Assembly (NCBI RefSeq): GCF_000244915.1
Contig: NZ_CM001442.1
Coordinates: 5,146,001 to 5,210,000 of the forward strand
DNA: 64,000 bases
DNA from: Bradyrhizobium sp. WSM471
GTDB taxonomy: Bacteria > Pseudomonadota > Alphaproteobacteria > Rhizobiales > Xanthobacteraceae
Direction: 5' to 3'
Shown here: piece by piece, positions 20,492 to 29,047 of the stretch
Position numbering within the stretch: position 1 is the first letter of the stretch
Layout of the letters: every line of letters begins with the position of its first letter
The notes under the pieces: model-generated
What the model was told of the DNA's origin: nothing
The model's input: the letters and a program-made list of their open reading frames with translations, nothing else
Database searches by the model: none
Translations under genes and position numbers: made by a program

Positions 20492-20876
20492 GCGAGCCGG
20501 CCATCGCGGCTATATCGGCGCCCGGCCGCTGAACGGCAGCCGTACTCCCCAGCACGTCCAGAACATCGTGATTCGCGACTATGCGCGGCGGAAGAACTTG
20601 CATTATCTGCTCAGCGCCGCCGAGCACACCATGCAAGGCAGCTACATGGTGCTCGAGGACATCCTCGACGAGCTACCCCGGTTGCGCGGCCTGATTCTCT
20701 ACAGCATCTTCATGCTGCCGCCCGACGAGGCACGGCGGCGAGAGATCTATGACCGCGTACTGAGCGAGGGCTGCGATCTGCACGCGGCCGTCGAGGAGAT
20801 CACGCTGTCCTCGCGCGACAACATCCAGGCCGTCGAGGACATCCTGCTCGTCAACAAATTCGCGACCATCCTGTGA
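20484..20876 (+). CDS. Sporadic carbohydrate cluster protein, LIC12192 type
   Basis: 130 residues from ATG 20484, overlapping the oxygenase gene by 8 nt. The N-terminal HRGYIGARPLNG and PQHVQNIVIRDYARR, with LLSAAEHTM and LPRLRGLILYSIFMLP, match the small family named after Leptospira LIC12192, as I remember it. Its biochemical role is not known. It occurs sporadically in surface-carbohydrate clusters next to the 2OG oxygenase, so it is a useful marker of this pathway type. Confidence 0.75.
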   Translation: MAERAGHRGYIGARPLNGSRTPQHVQNIVIRDYARRKNLHYLLSAAEHTMQGSYMVLEDILDELPRLRGLILYSIFMLPPDEARRREIYDRVLSEGCDLHAAVEEITLSSRDNIQAVEDILLVNKFATIL

Positions 20877-20901
20877 CGATGCCGCGGACCGGTTGAGGAC
20901 A

Positions 20902-21567
20902 ATGACCGAGATCAACCTGCTCCAGCCGATGCACGCATCGACCAAGCGGAACTACGTTCAGCGGGTTGTCGAGCACGACAAGGCGGAATCCGCCACTGTC
21001 GCGCGGCAATGGGGGCGCGACTACTGGGACGGCGACCGCCGCTATGGCTATGGCGGTTACCGCTACGACGGACGCTGGCGCCCGCTCGCCCAGACCCTGA
21101 TCGACCGCTATGGCATCAAGTCCGGGATGAGCGTGCTCGATGTCGGCTGCGGCAAGGGCTATTTGCTCTACGAGCTCACCCAGCTCGTCCCTGGCCTCAC
21201 CATCGCCGGCATCGACATCTCCGACTATGGCATTGGCAACGCCAAGGAAGAGGTGCGACCGCAATTGAAGGTCGGCAGCGCCGTCGAGCTCCCCTACCCC
21301 GACCACAGCTTCGATCTCGTGGTGTCGCTCGGCGTGCTCCACAATCTTCCGCTCGAGGACGTCTTCCGCGCCGTGTCGGAGATCGAGCGCGTGGGGCGCG
21401 GCACCTCGAAATATCTGATGGTGGAGTCGTTCCGCGACGAGCGCGAGAAGGCGAACCTGCTCTACTGGCAGCTCACCTGCCTGAGTTTTCATGGTCCGGA
21501 GACGTGGGCCTGGATCTACGACAAATGCGGCTACCGGGGCGACCATGGGTTCATCTTCTTCGAATGA
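20902..21567 (+). CDS. Class I SAM-dependent methyltransferase
   Basis: 221 residues from ATG 20902, with GAGGA just upstream; an in-frame TTG at 20893 is less likely. SAM site VLDVGCGKGYLLYELTQL at about residue 79, acidic loop in IAGIDISDYG, and a later DLVVSLGVLHNL. Preceded by an unusual Tyr/Gly/Arg-rich stretch (WDGDRRYGYGGYRYDGR). Probably an O- or N-methyltransferase of the sugar. It overlaps the next gene. Confidence 0.85.
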   Translation: MTEINLLQPMHASTKRNYVQRVVEHDKAESATVARQWGRDYWDGDRRYGYGGYRYDGRWRPLAQTLIDRYGIKSGMSVLDVGCGKGYLLYELTQLVPGLTIAGIDISDYGIGNAKEEVRPQLKVGSAVELPYPDHSFDLVVSLGVLHNLPLEDVFRAVSEIERVGRGTSKYLMVESFRDEREKANLLYWQLTCLSFHGPETWAWIYDKCGYRGDHGFIFFE

Positions 21568-22165
21568 AGCAACGGGCCTGCGCCGGCCGGCCTCGCTACG
21601 CGCGCAAAATCCCGAAGTGTATTATTCGGACGACGCCATCGTCACGGCGAATGACGCCACGATCGCGGAGCTGAAGCGCATCGCCGCAGGCAATCCGCGT
21701 CTGCGCAGCCGGCTGTGCACGCATCCTGATCCCTCGTCCGGCCTGCACGAGATGCTGATCGTGCATCATCGCGAGGCCTATGTGCGGCCTCACAAGCACT
21801 TTGGCAAACCTGAATCGTTTCACCTGATCGAGGGCACTGCGCAGGTCGTGATCTTCGAGGACGACGGCCGCATTCGCGACGTGCTCGAGATGGCGCCGTA
21901 CGGCCGGGGCGCGCTCTGCTACTACCGGATGCCCGAGCAGTTGTTTCACTCGATCCTGATCACCTCGGAGTGGCTGGTGTTTCACGAAACCACCGCGGGT
22001 CCGTTCGACCCCTCCCGCACGGCATTTCCCGACTGGGCACCGGATGGCAGCGATGCCGCGGCAGTGCAGAACTATGTCACATCGACCGGTGCGCTCGCCG
22101 CGGAGCATCTGGCCCATCGCCATACTTCACGAGCCATTCGAGCAGAGGTTCCTACCGATGACTGA
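21545..22165 (+). CDS. WbuC-type cupin-fold metalloprotein
   Basis: 206 residues from ATG 21545, overlapping the methyltransferase by 23 nt. The cupin metal motif is seen in YVRPHKHFGKPESFHLIEG followed by VVIFEDDGRI, matching the WbuC family of O-antigen clusters. WbuC proteins are small metal-binding cupins of uncertain reaction. The N-terminal extension (MGSSSSNEATGLRRP) is not conserved-looking. It overlaps the next gene by 8 nt. Confidence 0.75.
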   Translation: MGSSSSNEATGLRRPASLRAQNPEVYYSDDAIVTANDATIAELKRIAAGNPRLRSRLCTHPDPSSGLHEMLIVHHREAYVRPHKHFGKPESFHLIEGTAQVVIFEDDGRIRDVLEMAPYGRGALCYYRMPEQLFHSILITSEWLVFHETTAGPFDPSRTAFPDWAPDGSDAAAVQNYVTSTGALAAEHLAHRHTSRAIRAEVPTDD

Positions 22166-23375
22166 TCATTGCCGCCTCTGCCATTCGACCAATTTGCGCC
22201 CGGTCATCGACCTCGGACAGATGCCGATTGCGCATCGGCTTCGGCACAGCCGCGACGAACAGGACGAACGGTATCCGTTCGAGGTGCTGGCGTGTGGCGA
22301 GTGCGGCCTGCCCCAGATCGTCAAGCCGATCGATCCCGACATTCTGTACCGGCAGTTCAACTACAATTTCAGCAGCTGGAAGCCGGAGCCGCATCAGGTC
22401 GACGAGCTCGATACCATCGCCAAATTCTCGCCCCATCAATCCGTGTTCGAGATCGGATGCAATGACGGCCTGTTCATGGACAGGCTTCGCGAACGCGGTG
22501 CGAAGGTTTTGGTGGGCGTCGAGCCCAACCCGGTGTCGGGCAAGATCGCCCGCGAGCGCGGCATCAAGGTCTATGCCGACATGATCAGCCCGGCGCTGTG
22601 TCACGACGCAGTCGCCGAGGCCGGCAAGTTCGATCTGGTCGTCTCGCGACAGGTGCTGGAACATATTGTCGATTTCGAGAACTTTTTCGATTGCGTGAAA
22701 ATCGCGCTGCGCAACGACGGGCTTCTCTTCATCGATGTGCCTGATTTCGCGCCCGGCTCCGCGGTCGGCGACCTCTCCGTCCTCTGGGAGGAGCACGTCA
22801 GCTATTTCACCGAACCGACCCTGATCGCGCTGCTGGCCCGTCACGGCTTCGAGGCGATTTCAGTGAAGAAATACAATTTCAGCGGCGGCAGCCTCGCGAT
22901 CGCAGCCCGGCGCGCGACGCGCGACGTGATGCCTCCGCCCGCTCCTGCCGGCGTCGGCGAAAGGTTCGGCCAGCGCGCCAGGGAGTACGGCGCGCGTCTT
23001 CGCCCGATCCTCGCCAAGGCACGCGCCAACGGCGCCGAGATCGCCATCTACGGCGCCGGCTGTCGAGCCTGCACCTTCACCAATGCCCATGAACTCGCGG
23101 ATCTCGTCGACCTCTCGGTCGACGACCAGAAGGAGCGCCAGGGCTTGTTCCTGCCCGGCACCGGCATTCCGATCCGCCCGCCGGAGAACCTCGCCGGCAA
23201 GTCGGATCCACTCGTCTGCCTTCTGGCCGTCAACCAGGAGAACGAAGACAAGGTCGGCAGCCGGCTGCGCGAAAACGTGAAGCGTCCGCTCCACATCGTA
23301 TCGATCTTCGCGCCCTCGGACATCTGGAGCGAGCTCGATCGCCTCGAGGCCGCCGCAGGGTCGCGGCATGGCTGA
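22158..23375 (+). CDS. Zinc-binding C-methyltransferase-type protein (second copy)
   Basis: 405 residues from ATG 22158. Cysteine site CRLCHS and CGECGLPQ, SAM site VFEIGCNDGLFMDRL, then SRQVLEHIVDFENFF and a C-terminal IAIYGAGCRACTFTN. Same architecture as the gene at 8201-9469 but clearly diverged. Such enzymes C-methylate NDP-keto-sugars. Two copies at opposite ends of one cluster suggest two methylation steps or a duplicated function. It overlaps the next gene by 8 nt. Confidence 0.85.
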   Translation: MTDHCRLCHSTNLRPVIDLGQMPIAHRLRHSRDEQDERYPFEVLACGECGLPQIVKPIDPDILYRQFNYNFSSWKPEPHQVDELDTIAKFSPHQSVFEIGCNDGLFMDRLRERGAKVLVGVEPNPVSGKIARERGIKVYADMISPALCHDAVAEAGKFDLVVSRQVLEHIVDFENFFDCVKIALRNDGLLFIDVPDFAPGSAVGDLSVLWEEHVSYFTEPTLIALLARHGFEAISVKKYNFSGGSLAIAARRATRDVMPPPAPAGVGERFGQRAREYGARLRPILAKARANGAEIAIYGAGCRACTFTNAHELADLVDLSVDDQKERQGLFLPGTGIPIRPPENLAGKSDPLVCLLAVNQENEDKVGSRLRENVKRPLHIVSIFAPSDIWSELDRLEAAAGSRHG

Positions 23376-24573
23376 GGACAAGCTCTTCAACTATTACGAA
23401 CGTCAGGACGTCCTGCCGACGTTCGGGAATTTCAAATCCGCCGCCGAACTCGAAGCCTATGCCCGCCTGCGGCGCGAGTTGTTTTCCGACAAGCTGGTGC
23501 TGCCGCCACGGTTGTTCCGCGACGCCGACGTGCTCGAATTCGGCCCCGATTCCGGTGAGAACGCGCTGGTGTTTGCCGGCTGGGGCGCAAACATGACGCT
23601 CGCCGAGCCGAACCGGCATGCGCACGCGAAAATCCAGGCTTACTTCGCACATTTCAACCAGGCTCAACGTCTGCGCGAACTCGTATCGTTCGATGTCGAA
23701 GGATTTCGCAGCGATCGTCGCTTCGACATCATCGATGCCGAAGGATTCATCTACACGGTGCAGCCGACTGAAAATTGGCTCGGCGTCTTTCACCGGCTGC
23801 TCCATCCGGACGGTTACGCTGTCGTTTCCTACTACGAGCGCTACGGCGGCTTCTTCGAGCTCGCGCTCAAGGCGATTCATGCGGCCGGCAAGGTGCTGAC
23901 GGGCCGTCCCGGGCTCGAAACGGCGAAGCTGCTGTTCGACGCGAAATGGAACAGCATCCCGCATACGCGCAGCTTCGAATCCTGGCTGATGGACGTGCTC
24001 GAAAATCCTTTCGTCCGGCACCGCTACTTCCTCGACGCGGGAGCCTTGTGCACGGCGGCGCATGAGCAGGGATTCGACATCCATTCAGGGTGGCCGGCTT
24101 ATCGCGACAGCCTGGACGTCTACTGGCACAAGAAGGTCCTGCCCGATGACGAGAAGCTGCGGCGCGCGACGCGCCACCTCGGTCGCAGCCGTCTGAGCTT
24201 TCTCGGCGGACGGAAGCTCTATCTGGCCGGCAAGACCGAGATGGTCGAGGCGATCTCGGCTTCGATCGAGACACTGGTTGTCGATGTCGATGCGATGATC
24301 GACGATCCCTTCGGCGATAGCCTGCCCCGTGTGATCGCGAGCCTTGCGTCGCTGCGCGAGGCGATACCGGCGACAGACATTCTCGCCGACGATGCGTCCG
24401 ACATCGATGCCATCATGGCGACCCTCGACAGCTTCCATCGTATCTTTGGCGCGATCGGGCGACGGGACGTGTCCACAGTCACGGCCCTCACCCAGTCCGA
24501 CCAGGCGTTCATCAACACCTGGGGACAGCCGGCGCACTTTCTTGTTATCCGGAAACGCTTCGAGGGGTCCTAG
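23368..24573 (+). CDS. SAM-dependent methyltransferase-like protein
   Basis: 401 residues. The region after VLEFGPDSGENALVF resembles SAM motif I, with LAEPNRHAHAKI as the acidic post-motif and DIIDAEGFIYTVQPTENWL downstream. The C-terminal 150 residues, with no recognised fold, are Asp-rich and probably helical. Its methyltransferase activity is likely but unproven. It is the penultimate gene of the rightward arm, three nt before the oxidoreductase start. Confidence 0.65.
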   Translation: MAEDKLFNYYERQDVLPTFGNFKSAAELEAYARLRRELFSDKLVLPPRLFRDADVLEFGPDSGENALVFAGWGANMTLAEPNRHAHAKIQAYFAHFNQAQRLRELVSFDVEGFRSDRRFDIIDAEGFIYTVQPTENWLGVFHRLLHPDGYAVVSYYERYGGFFELALKAIHAAGKVLTGRPGLETAKLLFDAKWNSIPHTRSFESWLMDVLENPFVRHRYFLDAGALCTAAHEQGFDIHSGWPAYRDSLDVYWHKKVLPDDEKLRRATRHLGRSRLSFLGGRKLYLAGKTEMVEAISASIETLVVDVDAMIDDPFGDSLPRVIASLASLREAIPATDILADDASDIDAIMATLDSFHRIFGAIGRRDVSTVTALTQSDQAFINTWGQPAHFLVIRKRFEGS

Positions 24574-24576
24574 CAA

Positions 24577-25611
24577 GTGAGGCCAGGCATTGGCATCATC
24601 GGAACGGGCATGGTCGGTCAGATGTGCCACCTCGCCAATTTCGTCGCCAACCCCGCCTGCCGCGTCGTCGCGATCGCGGATCTCCGGCCCGACCTCGCTG
24701 CCGCAGCGGCGCAAAAATTCGACATCGCGCGGGTCTACGGCACGCACCGGGAACTGCTGGCGGACAGCGAAGTGTCGGCCGTCGTCGTCGTGACGAAGCG
24801 TCGCGCCACCGGCCCGATCGTGCTGGGTGCGTTGAGCAGTGGCCGCCATGTGCTGTCGGAAAAGCCGATGGCCTACACCGCGGCTCAGGCCGTTTCACTG
24901 ACCGAGGCGGCGCTCCGGCACAAGCTCGTCTACAGCATCGGCTACATGAAGCGTCACGACGCCGGGGTGGCGCGCGCGATTGCCGAGTTGGCACGCCTAC
25001 GAGCGGATCAGTCGCTTGGACGCGTTGTCGGCGCGCGAGGCTGGTGCTTCGGCGGCAGCACTGGCCGGTCCCAGGACAACTTTGTCATGACCGGCGAAGT
25101 GCGGCCGGACGGGCTCGAGCTCTGGCAGGACGGCCCCGACTGGATGCCGGGTGCGATGCGACCCGGCTACGACAGTTTTCTGAACGTGTTCAGCCATATC
25201 ATCAACCTCGCGCGCTACATGCTCGGATCGTCACCGACGGTCGCGGAAAGCACCATCGAGAGCTCGGGCGCGGCGACCGTGACACTCGACTTCGACGGCG
25301 TCGCCTGCGCGCTGCAACTCGCAAATGGATCCGACGGCGTCTGGCGCGAGGGGCTGAGCATCGCGTTCGAACAGGGCGCGCTGACCATCGAATTGCCCCC
25401 ACCGTTTGCCGAGCAGGAGGCGGAGGTCATCCTCGATCAGCAAGGACAACGCACGCGATTGTCGCGCGACACGAGCTGGGCGTTTCGGCGTCAAGCCGAT
25501 GCATTCGTCGCCGATATCGTGGAGCAGAGGACGCCGCTGGCTTCCGGCGCAGATTCCGTGGCCGACATCGCCCTTGCGGAGGCGATCTGGAAACGGCAGG
25601 TCAGCGGTTAG
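24577..25611 (+). CDS. Gfo/Idh/MocA-family oxidoreductase
   Basis: 344 residues from a GTG with GAGGGG upstream. N-terminal Rossmann motif IGIIGTGMVGQMC, family signature HVLSEKPMAYT (EKP) at about residues 90-100, and a C-terminal substrate-binding domain. Members oxidise or reduce sugars or NDP-sugars with NAD(P). It ends the rightward arm; the next element is tRNA-Trp on the opposite strand, 73 bp away. Exact substrate unknown. Confidence 0.88.
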   Translation: MRPGIGIIGTGMVGQMCHLANFVANPACRVVAIADLRPDLAAAAAQKFDIARVYGTHRELLADSEVSAVVVVTKRRATGPIVLGALSSGRHVLSEKPMAYTAAQAVSLTEAALRHKLVYSIGYMKRHDAGVARAIAELARLRADQSLGRVVGARGWCFGGSTGRSQDNFVMTGEVRPDGLELWQDGPDWMPGAMRPGYDSFLNVFSHIINLARYMLGSSPTVAESTIESSGAATVTLDFDGVACALQLANGSDGVWREGLSIAFEQGALTIELPPPFAEQEAEVILDQQGQRTRLSRDTSWAFRRQADAFVADIVEQRTPLASGADSVADIALAEAIWKRQVSG

Positions 25612-25684
25612 GCTTCACGCCGTCCGGCGGCAATACCCGGGCGATGGCTGATTGCCCACATTCTAGCTAAGTGTTTGATTTCGC

Positions 25685-25760
25685 TGGCAGGAGTGGCAGG
25701 GCTCGAACCTGCGACCCCCGGTTTTGGAGACCGGTGCTCTACCAATTGAGCTACACTCCT
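25685..25760 (-). tRNA. trnW: tRNA-Trp (anticodon CCA)
   Basis: 76 nt including an encoded CCA. Acceptor AGGAGTG pairs with CACTCCT, the D-arm is GCTCAATTGGTAGAGC, the anticodon loop is CTCCAAA, and the T-arm contains GGTTCGAGCC. In most alphaproteobacteria this gene lies just before secE on the same strand. Here the strand is right but 17.8 kb intervene. Confidence 0.97.
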
Positions 25761-25811
25761 ACGGACCCTGCGTTGCCGCGCGGATCAGGCCGCTTTGAAG
25801 CACAGGGGGCG

Positions 25812-25837
25812 GCCGGATTGCAAGGCCGGATTGCAAG
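25812..25837. repeat. 13-bp tandem direct repeat
   Basis: GCCGGATTGCAAG occurs twice head to tail (25812-25824 and 25825-25837), upstream of tRNA-Trp on its strand. It may overlap the tRNA promoter region. Function unknown. Confidence 0.5.
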
Positions 25838-25923
25838 GGTGAAGCGCGCTGGCTTCGCTTGTTTGTGCCGCGCCTTCTGGGCCACAGTCCGCTCCGAACA
25901 ATAATAAGCAACCGGGAGTGCCC

Positions 25924-27177
25924 ATGACTGCCCAAGCCTCTGCGACTGCCCAAGCGTCCGCGACAGCCGCCCATCGCCCCTCGACCGCGCCGAAGACGCC
26001 GCCTCTGCCGGAATCCCGCCCCGAGACGCTGGGGCTGTCGCGCCCTCGCCTCCAGGCAATGTCGGACGCCTTCAAGCGCGAGATCGACAGGGGAACCGTG
26101 CCGGGCGTCACCGTGCTGGTGGCACGGCACGGCCAGGTCGGCTGGTTCGAGGCGCTCGGCAGGCAGAGCCCGACGGGCGCGGCGCCGATGGCGCATGATT
26201 CGATCTTCCGCATCTTCTCGATGACCAAGCCGATCGTGTCGGTCGGCATCATGACGCTGGTCGAGGATGGGCACCTGATTCTTGCCGACCCCGTCGCGAA
26301 ATTCATCCCGGAGTTCGCCGATCAGAAGGTCGGCGTGACCAGCGGCGGCAAGCTGGAACTGGTTCCGCCGAAGCGCCCGATGACGGTGCAGGACCTGCTC
26401 CGCCACACCTCCGGCCTGACCTACGAGCACCAGGGCGACGGCCCCGTGCACAAGATCTACCAGGAGTCGCGGGTGCGCAGCCGCAAGATCACCAACGCCG
26501 AGCACGCCGCCCTGGTGGCGAGCTTCCCGCTGGTCTGCCATCCCGGCGACGAGTTCAACTACAGCCGCTCCACCGACATCCTCGGTCGCATCATCGAGGT
26601 GGTCAGCGGCAAGTCGCTCGGCACGTACCTCACCGAGCGCATTCTCACGCCCTTGCAGATGGCCGAGACCGGCTTTGCGACAGCCGAGGCCAATGCCGGC
26701 CGGCTTGCCGAGCCGTTCGCGGCCGATCCCTGGACCGGCGACAAGGTCGCGCCGTTCAACATGCTCGAGCAGCCCATCATGGAGTCCGGCGGCGGCGGCC
26801 TCGTCTCCACCACCATGGACTATGCCCGCTTCGCGCTGATGCTGCGCAATGGCGGCACGCTCGACGGCAACAGGATCATCGGCCGCAAGACGCTGGAACT
26901 GATGGCCTCCGATCATCTCGGACCTCACGTCGTGACCAACGGCACGCTGCTGTCGCCCGGCCATGGTTTCGGCCTCGGCTTCGCGGTGCGCCGCGAGGCC
27001 GGCATCGCGCCCTTCCCCGGCAGCGTCGGCCAGTATTTCTGGAGTGGCATTGCGGGGACGTTCTTCTGGATCGATCCCAAGGAGGATCTGTTCGTCGTGT
27101 TCATGAGCCAGGGCCCGGGGCAGCGCGATTATACGCGAACGCTGGTGCGGGATCTGGTGTACGCGGCGGTGGATTGA
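25924..27177 (+). CDS. Beta-lactamase-fold serine hydrolase (EstB/class C type)
   Basis: 417 residues from ATG 25924, with GGGAG 5 nt upstream. The serine nucleophile motif S-x-x-K is in FSMTKPIVSVG, and a Tyr motif occurs in FNYSRSTDIL. DLLRHTSGLTYEH is the typical region for this family, with a late HGFGLGFAVR. Likely an esterase or peptidase-like hydrolase rather than a resistance enzyme. The first 20 residues repeat TAQASA and no clear signal peptide is seen. Confidence 0.88.
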   Translation: MTAQASATAQASATAAHRPSTAPKTPPLPESRPETLGLSRPRLQAMSDAFKREIDRGTVPGVTVLVARHGQVGWFEALGRQSPTGAAPMAHDSIFRIFSMTKPIVSVGIMTLVEDGHLILADPVAKFIPEFADQKVGVTSGGKLELVPPKRPMTVQDLLRHTSGLTYEHQGDGPVHKIYQESRVRSRKITNAEHAALVASFPLVCHPGDEFNYSRSTDILGRIIEVVSGKSLGTYLTERILTPLQMAETGFATAEANAGRLAEPFAADPWTGDKVAPFNMLEQPIMESGGGGLVSTTMDYARFALMLRNGGTLDGNRIIGRKTLELMASDHLGPHVVTNGTLLSPGHGFGLGFAVRREAGIAPFPGSVGQYFWSGIAGTFFWIDPKEDLFVVFMSQGPGQRDYTRTLVRDLVYAAVD

Positions 27178-27185
27178 GATCCGGC

Positions 27186-27328
27186 TCTCGTGCCCCGGAC
27201 GCGCTGCAACGCCCTTAGCGTTGCTGCGCAGAGCCGGGGCCTATGCCTCCGCGATCTCGACCCCCTCACCTCTGGCTCCCGGCTCTGCGGAGCGGCACTT
27301 CGCGCCGCACCGCGTCCGGGACACGAGA
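27186..27328. repeat. Pair of 57-bp palindromic repeats (family A)
   Basis: Two copies of the family-A element in opposite orientation (about 27186-27242 and 27272-27328). Each contains CCCGGCTCTGCG and GTCCGGG near its ends and a variable inner stem. Other copies in this window are at 29845-29899, 29924-29983, 31955-32011, 32066-32122 and 32490-32546. REP-like; several copies sit at gene ends and may act in mRNA termination or stability. Confidence 0.8.
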
Positions 27329-27331
27329 CCG

Positions 27332-28099
27332 TCAACTGATCGTCGCGCCGCCGTCGATCACCATGGTCTGGCCGGTCATGAAGTCGCCGGCCCTCGAGCC
27401 CAGGAACACCGCGGCGCCCGCGATCTCGTCGGGCACGCCGATGCGCAGCAGCGGCGAACGCGCGGTCGAGGCTTTCAAATTCTCCGGATTGTCCCACAGC
27501 GCTTTCGCGAAGTCGGTCTTGATCAGGCCGGGCGCGATGCAGTTCACGCGGATGTTGTGCGGGCCATATTCGCAGGCCAAATTGCGCGCGAGCTGCATGT
27601 CGGCGGCTTTCGAGATCGCGTAGGCGCCGAGGATGGTCGAGCCCTTCAGGCCGCCGATCGAGGAGACGATAATGATCGAACCGTCCTTGCGCTCGATCAT
27701 CTGCGGCACCACCATCGAGATCAGCCAGTTGTTGGCGACGATGTTGTTGTCCAGGATCTTCCTGAACTGATCGTCGGAGATGCCGGCGAGCGGACCGTAA
27801 TACGGGTTCGACGCGGCGTTGCAGACCAGCACGTCGATCTTGCCGAAGGCGCGGTTGCTCTCGTCGATGAGGTTCTGCAGGTTTTCCTTCGACGAGATGT
27901 TGGCGGCGATCGCAACCGCCGTGTCCTTGCCGAACTTGTCGTTGATGCTCTTGGCGACCTGGTCGCAAACGTCGGCCTTGCGCGAGGAGATCACCACCTT
28001 GGCGCCGTGCTCGGCCATGCGCTCGGCGATCGCAAGCCCGATGCCGCGCGTCGAGCCGGTGATGACGGCGACTTTCCCCTTCATGTCGAACAAGGTCAT
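27332..28099 (-). CDS. Short-chain dehydrogenase/reductase
   Basis: 255 residues, classical SDR. The cofactor motif is VAVITGSTRGIGLAIAE, then NAASNPYYGPL, the catalytic Ser in IIIVSSIGG, and Tyr-x-x-x-Lys in AYAISKAADM. It ends MVIDGGATIS. GGGAGAG precedes the ATG. It lies after the histidine phosphatase gene on the same strand, separated by a palindromic repeat. Substrate unknown; probably a 3-hydroxyacyl or alcohol dehydrogenase. Confidence 0.93.
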   Translation of the reverse strand: MTLFDMKGKVAVITGSTRGIGLAIAERMAEHGAKVVISSRKADVCDQVAKSINDKFGKDTAVAIAANISSKENLQNLIDESNRAFGKIDVLVCNAASNPYYGPLAGISDDQFRKILDNNIVANNWLISMVVPQMIERKDGSIIIVSSIGGLKGSTILGAYAISKAADMQLARNLACEYGPHNIRVNCIAPGLIKTDFAKALWDNPENLKASTARSPLLRIGVPDEIAGAAVFLGSRAGDFMTGQTMVIDGGATIS

Positions 28100-28131
28100 G
28101 TTTCTCTCCCAGATTGATCTTCGTGTTCATT

Positions 28132-28207
28132 GTCATTCCGGGGCGGCGAAGCCGAACCCGGAATCTCGAGATTCCGGGTCCGGTCCTGCGGACCGTCCCG
28201 GAATGAC
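28132..28207. repeat. Palindromic repeat (family B)
   Basis: GTCATTCCGGGG to CCCGGAATGAC, centred on a perfect 24-bp palindrome at 28156-28179 (arms ACCCGGAATCTC / GAGATTCCGGGT). A second copy is at 33685-33764. This is a common intergenic palindrome in Bradyrhizobium, as I recall. Confidence 0.8.
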
Positions 28208-28214
28208 AGCTCAC

Positions 28215-28913
28215 TCAGGCGAGCTTCTTGACTTCCGGTCCCGCGGGTTGATGCATCGCCGCATGCGCATCGTCCGCGATCCACGGCTGCTGGTTCACCA
28301 TCGGCAGCCGCCAGACATTGCGCTCGGGACTTGCGAAATAGTCGAGCCGCGTCACCGAGCAATTGTCGATATCGAACGCGAGCCCCCGCTCCGGCTGATT
28401 GTCGAGCGCCAGCCCCAGCGCCGCCTTGATGGTGCCGCCATGTGCGACCGCGATCACGTCCTGCCCGGCGGCCTCATTGTTGATCCGCTCGATGGTGCGG
28501 CGGGTGCGGTTGTAGAGGTCCATGAAGCTTTCGCCGCCGGGTGCAGGCTCGTTGATGTCGGCAAACCAGCTCGATCCGACGGGACGGCTGGCGATGAACT
28601 CGGCGCGATTCATGCCCTGCCAGCGGCCGAGGTTTTGTTCGGCGAGGTCCGCTTCCCATTTCATGGCCGCAGGCTTTGGGAAGCCGGCCGCCCAGATCGC
28701 TTCGGCGGTCTGATGCGTGCGCATCAGATTGCTCGAATACCAGACCGCCTTGCGTGGCAGCACCTTGGCAACAGCATTGAAGACGTAGGAATCGCTGGTG
28801 TCGCAGGCGAGATCAGACTGACCGTAGATGTTGCCGCCGTCATTGCGCACGGGCGCGTGACGGACCCACCACCAGCGTGTCGTGACCACTTTGGGCTTGT
28901 CTGCACCTGCCAT
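28215..28913 (-). CDS. Histidine phosphatase family protein
   Basis: 232 residues. The phosphohistidine motif appears as WVRHAPV near residue 18, the second half has YSSNLMRTHQTAEAI, an acidic site is in LAEQNLGRWQG, and the second catalytic His is in VIAVAHGGTI. This is the phosphoglycerate-mutase-like fold (alpha-ribazole phosphatase / broad phosphatase). It may act with the adjacent SDR genes in metabolism, but context does not fix the substrate. Confidence 0.9.
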   Translation of the reverse strand: MAGADKPKVVTTRWWWVRHAPVRNDGGNIYGQSDLACDTSDSYVFNAVAKVLPRKAVWYSSNLMRTHQTAEAIWAAGFPKPAAMKWEADLAEQNLGRWQGMNRAEFIASRPVGSSWFADINEPAPGGESFMDLYNRTRRTIERINNEAAGQDVIAVAHGGTIKAALGLALDNQPERGLAFDIDNCSVTRLDYFASPERNVWRLPMVNQQPWIADDAHAAMHQPAGPEVKKLA

Positions 28914-29047
28914 CGAAACCCTTCCATCCCGTTTGATGTCGCTGTACGTCAGTAGCGAACGTGTCTCAAGACACTTTACCGTTTGAAATCTTGTTTGAAA
29001 TTCCGTCGCGCGGCAAGCGTCGCGTGCGAACCAAAGGGAGAAACCGC

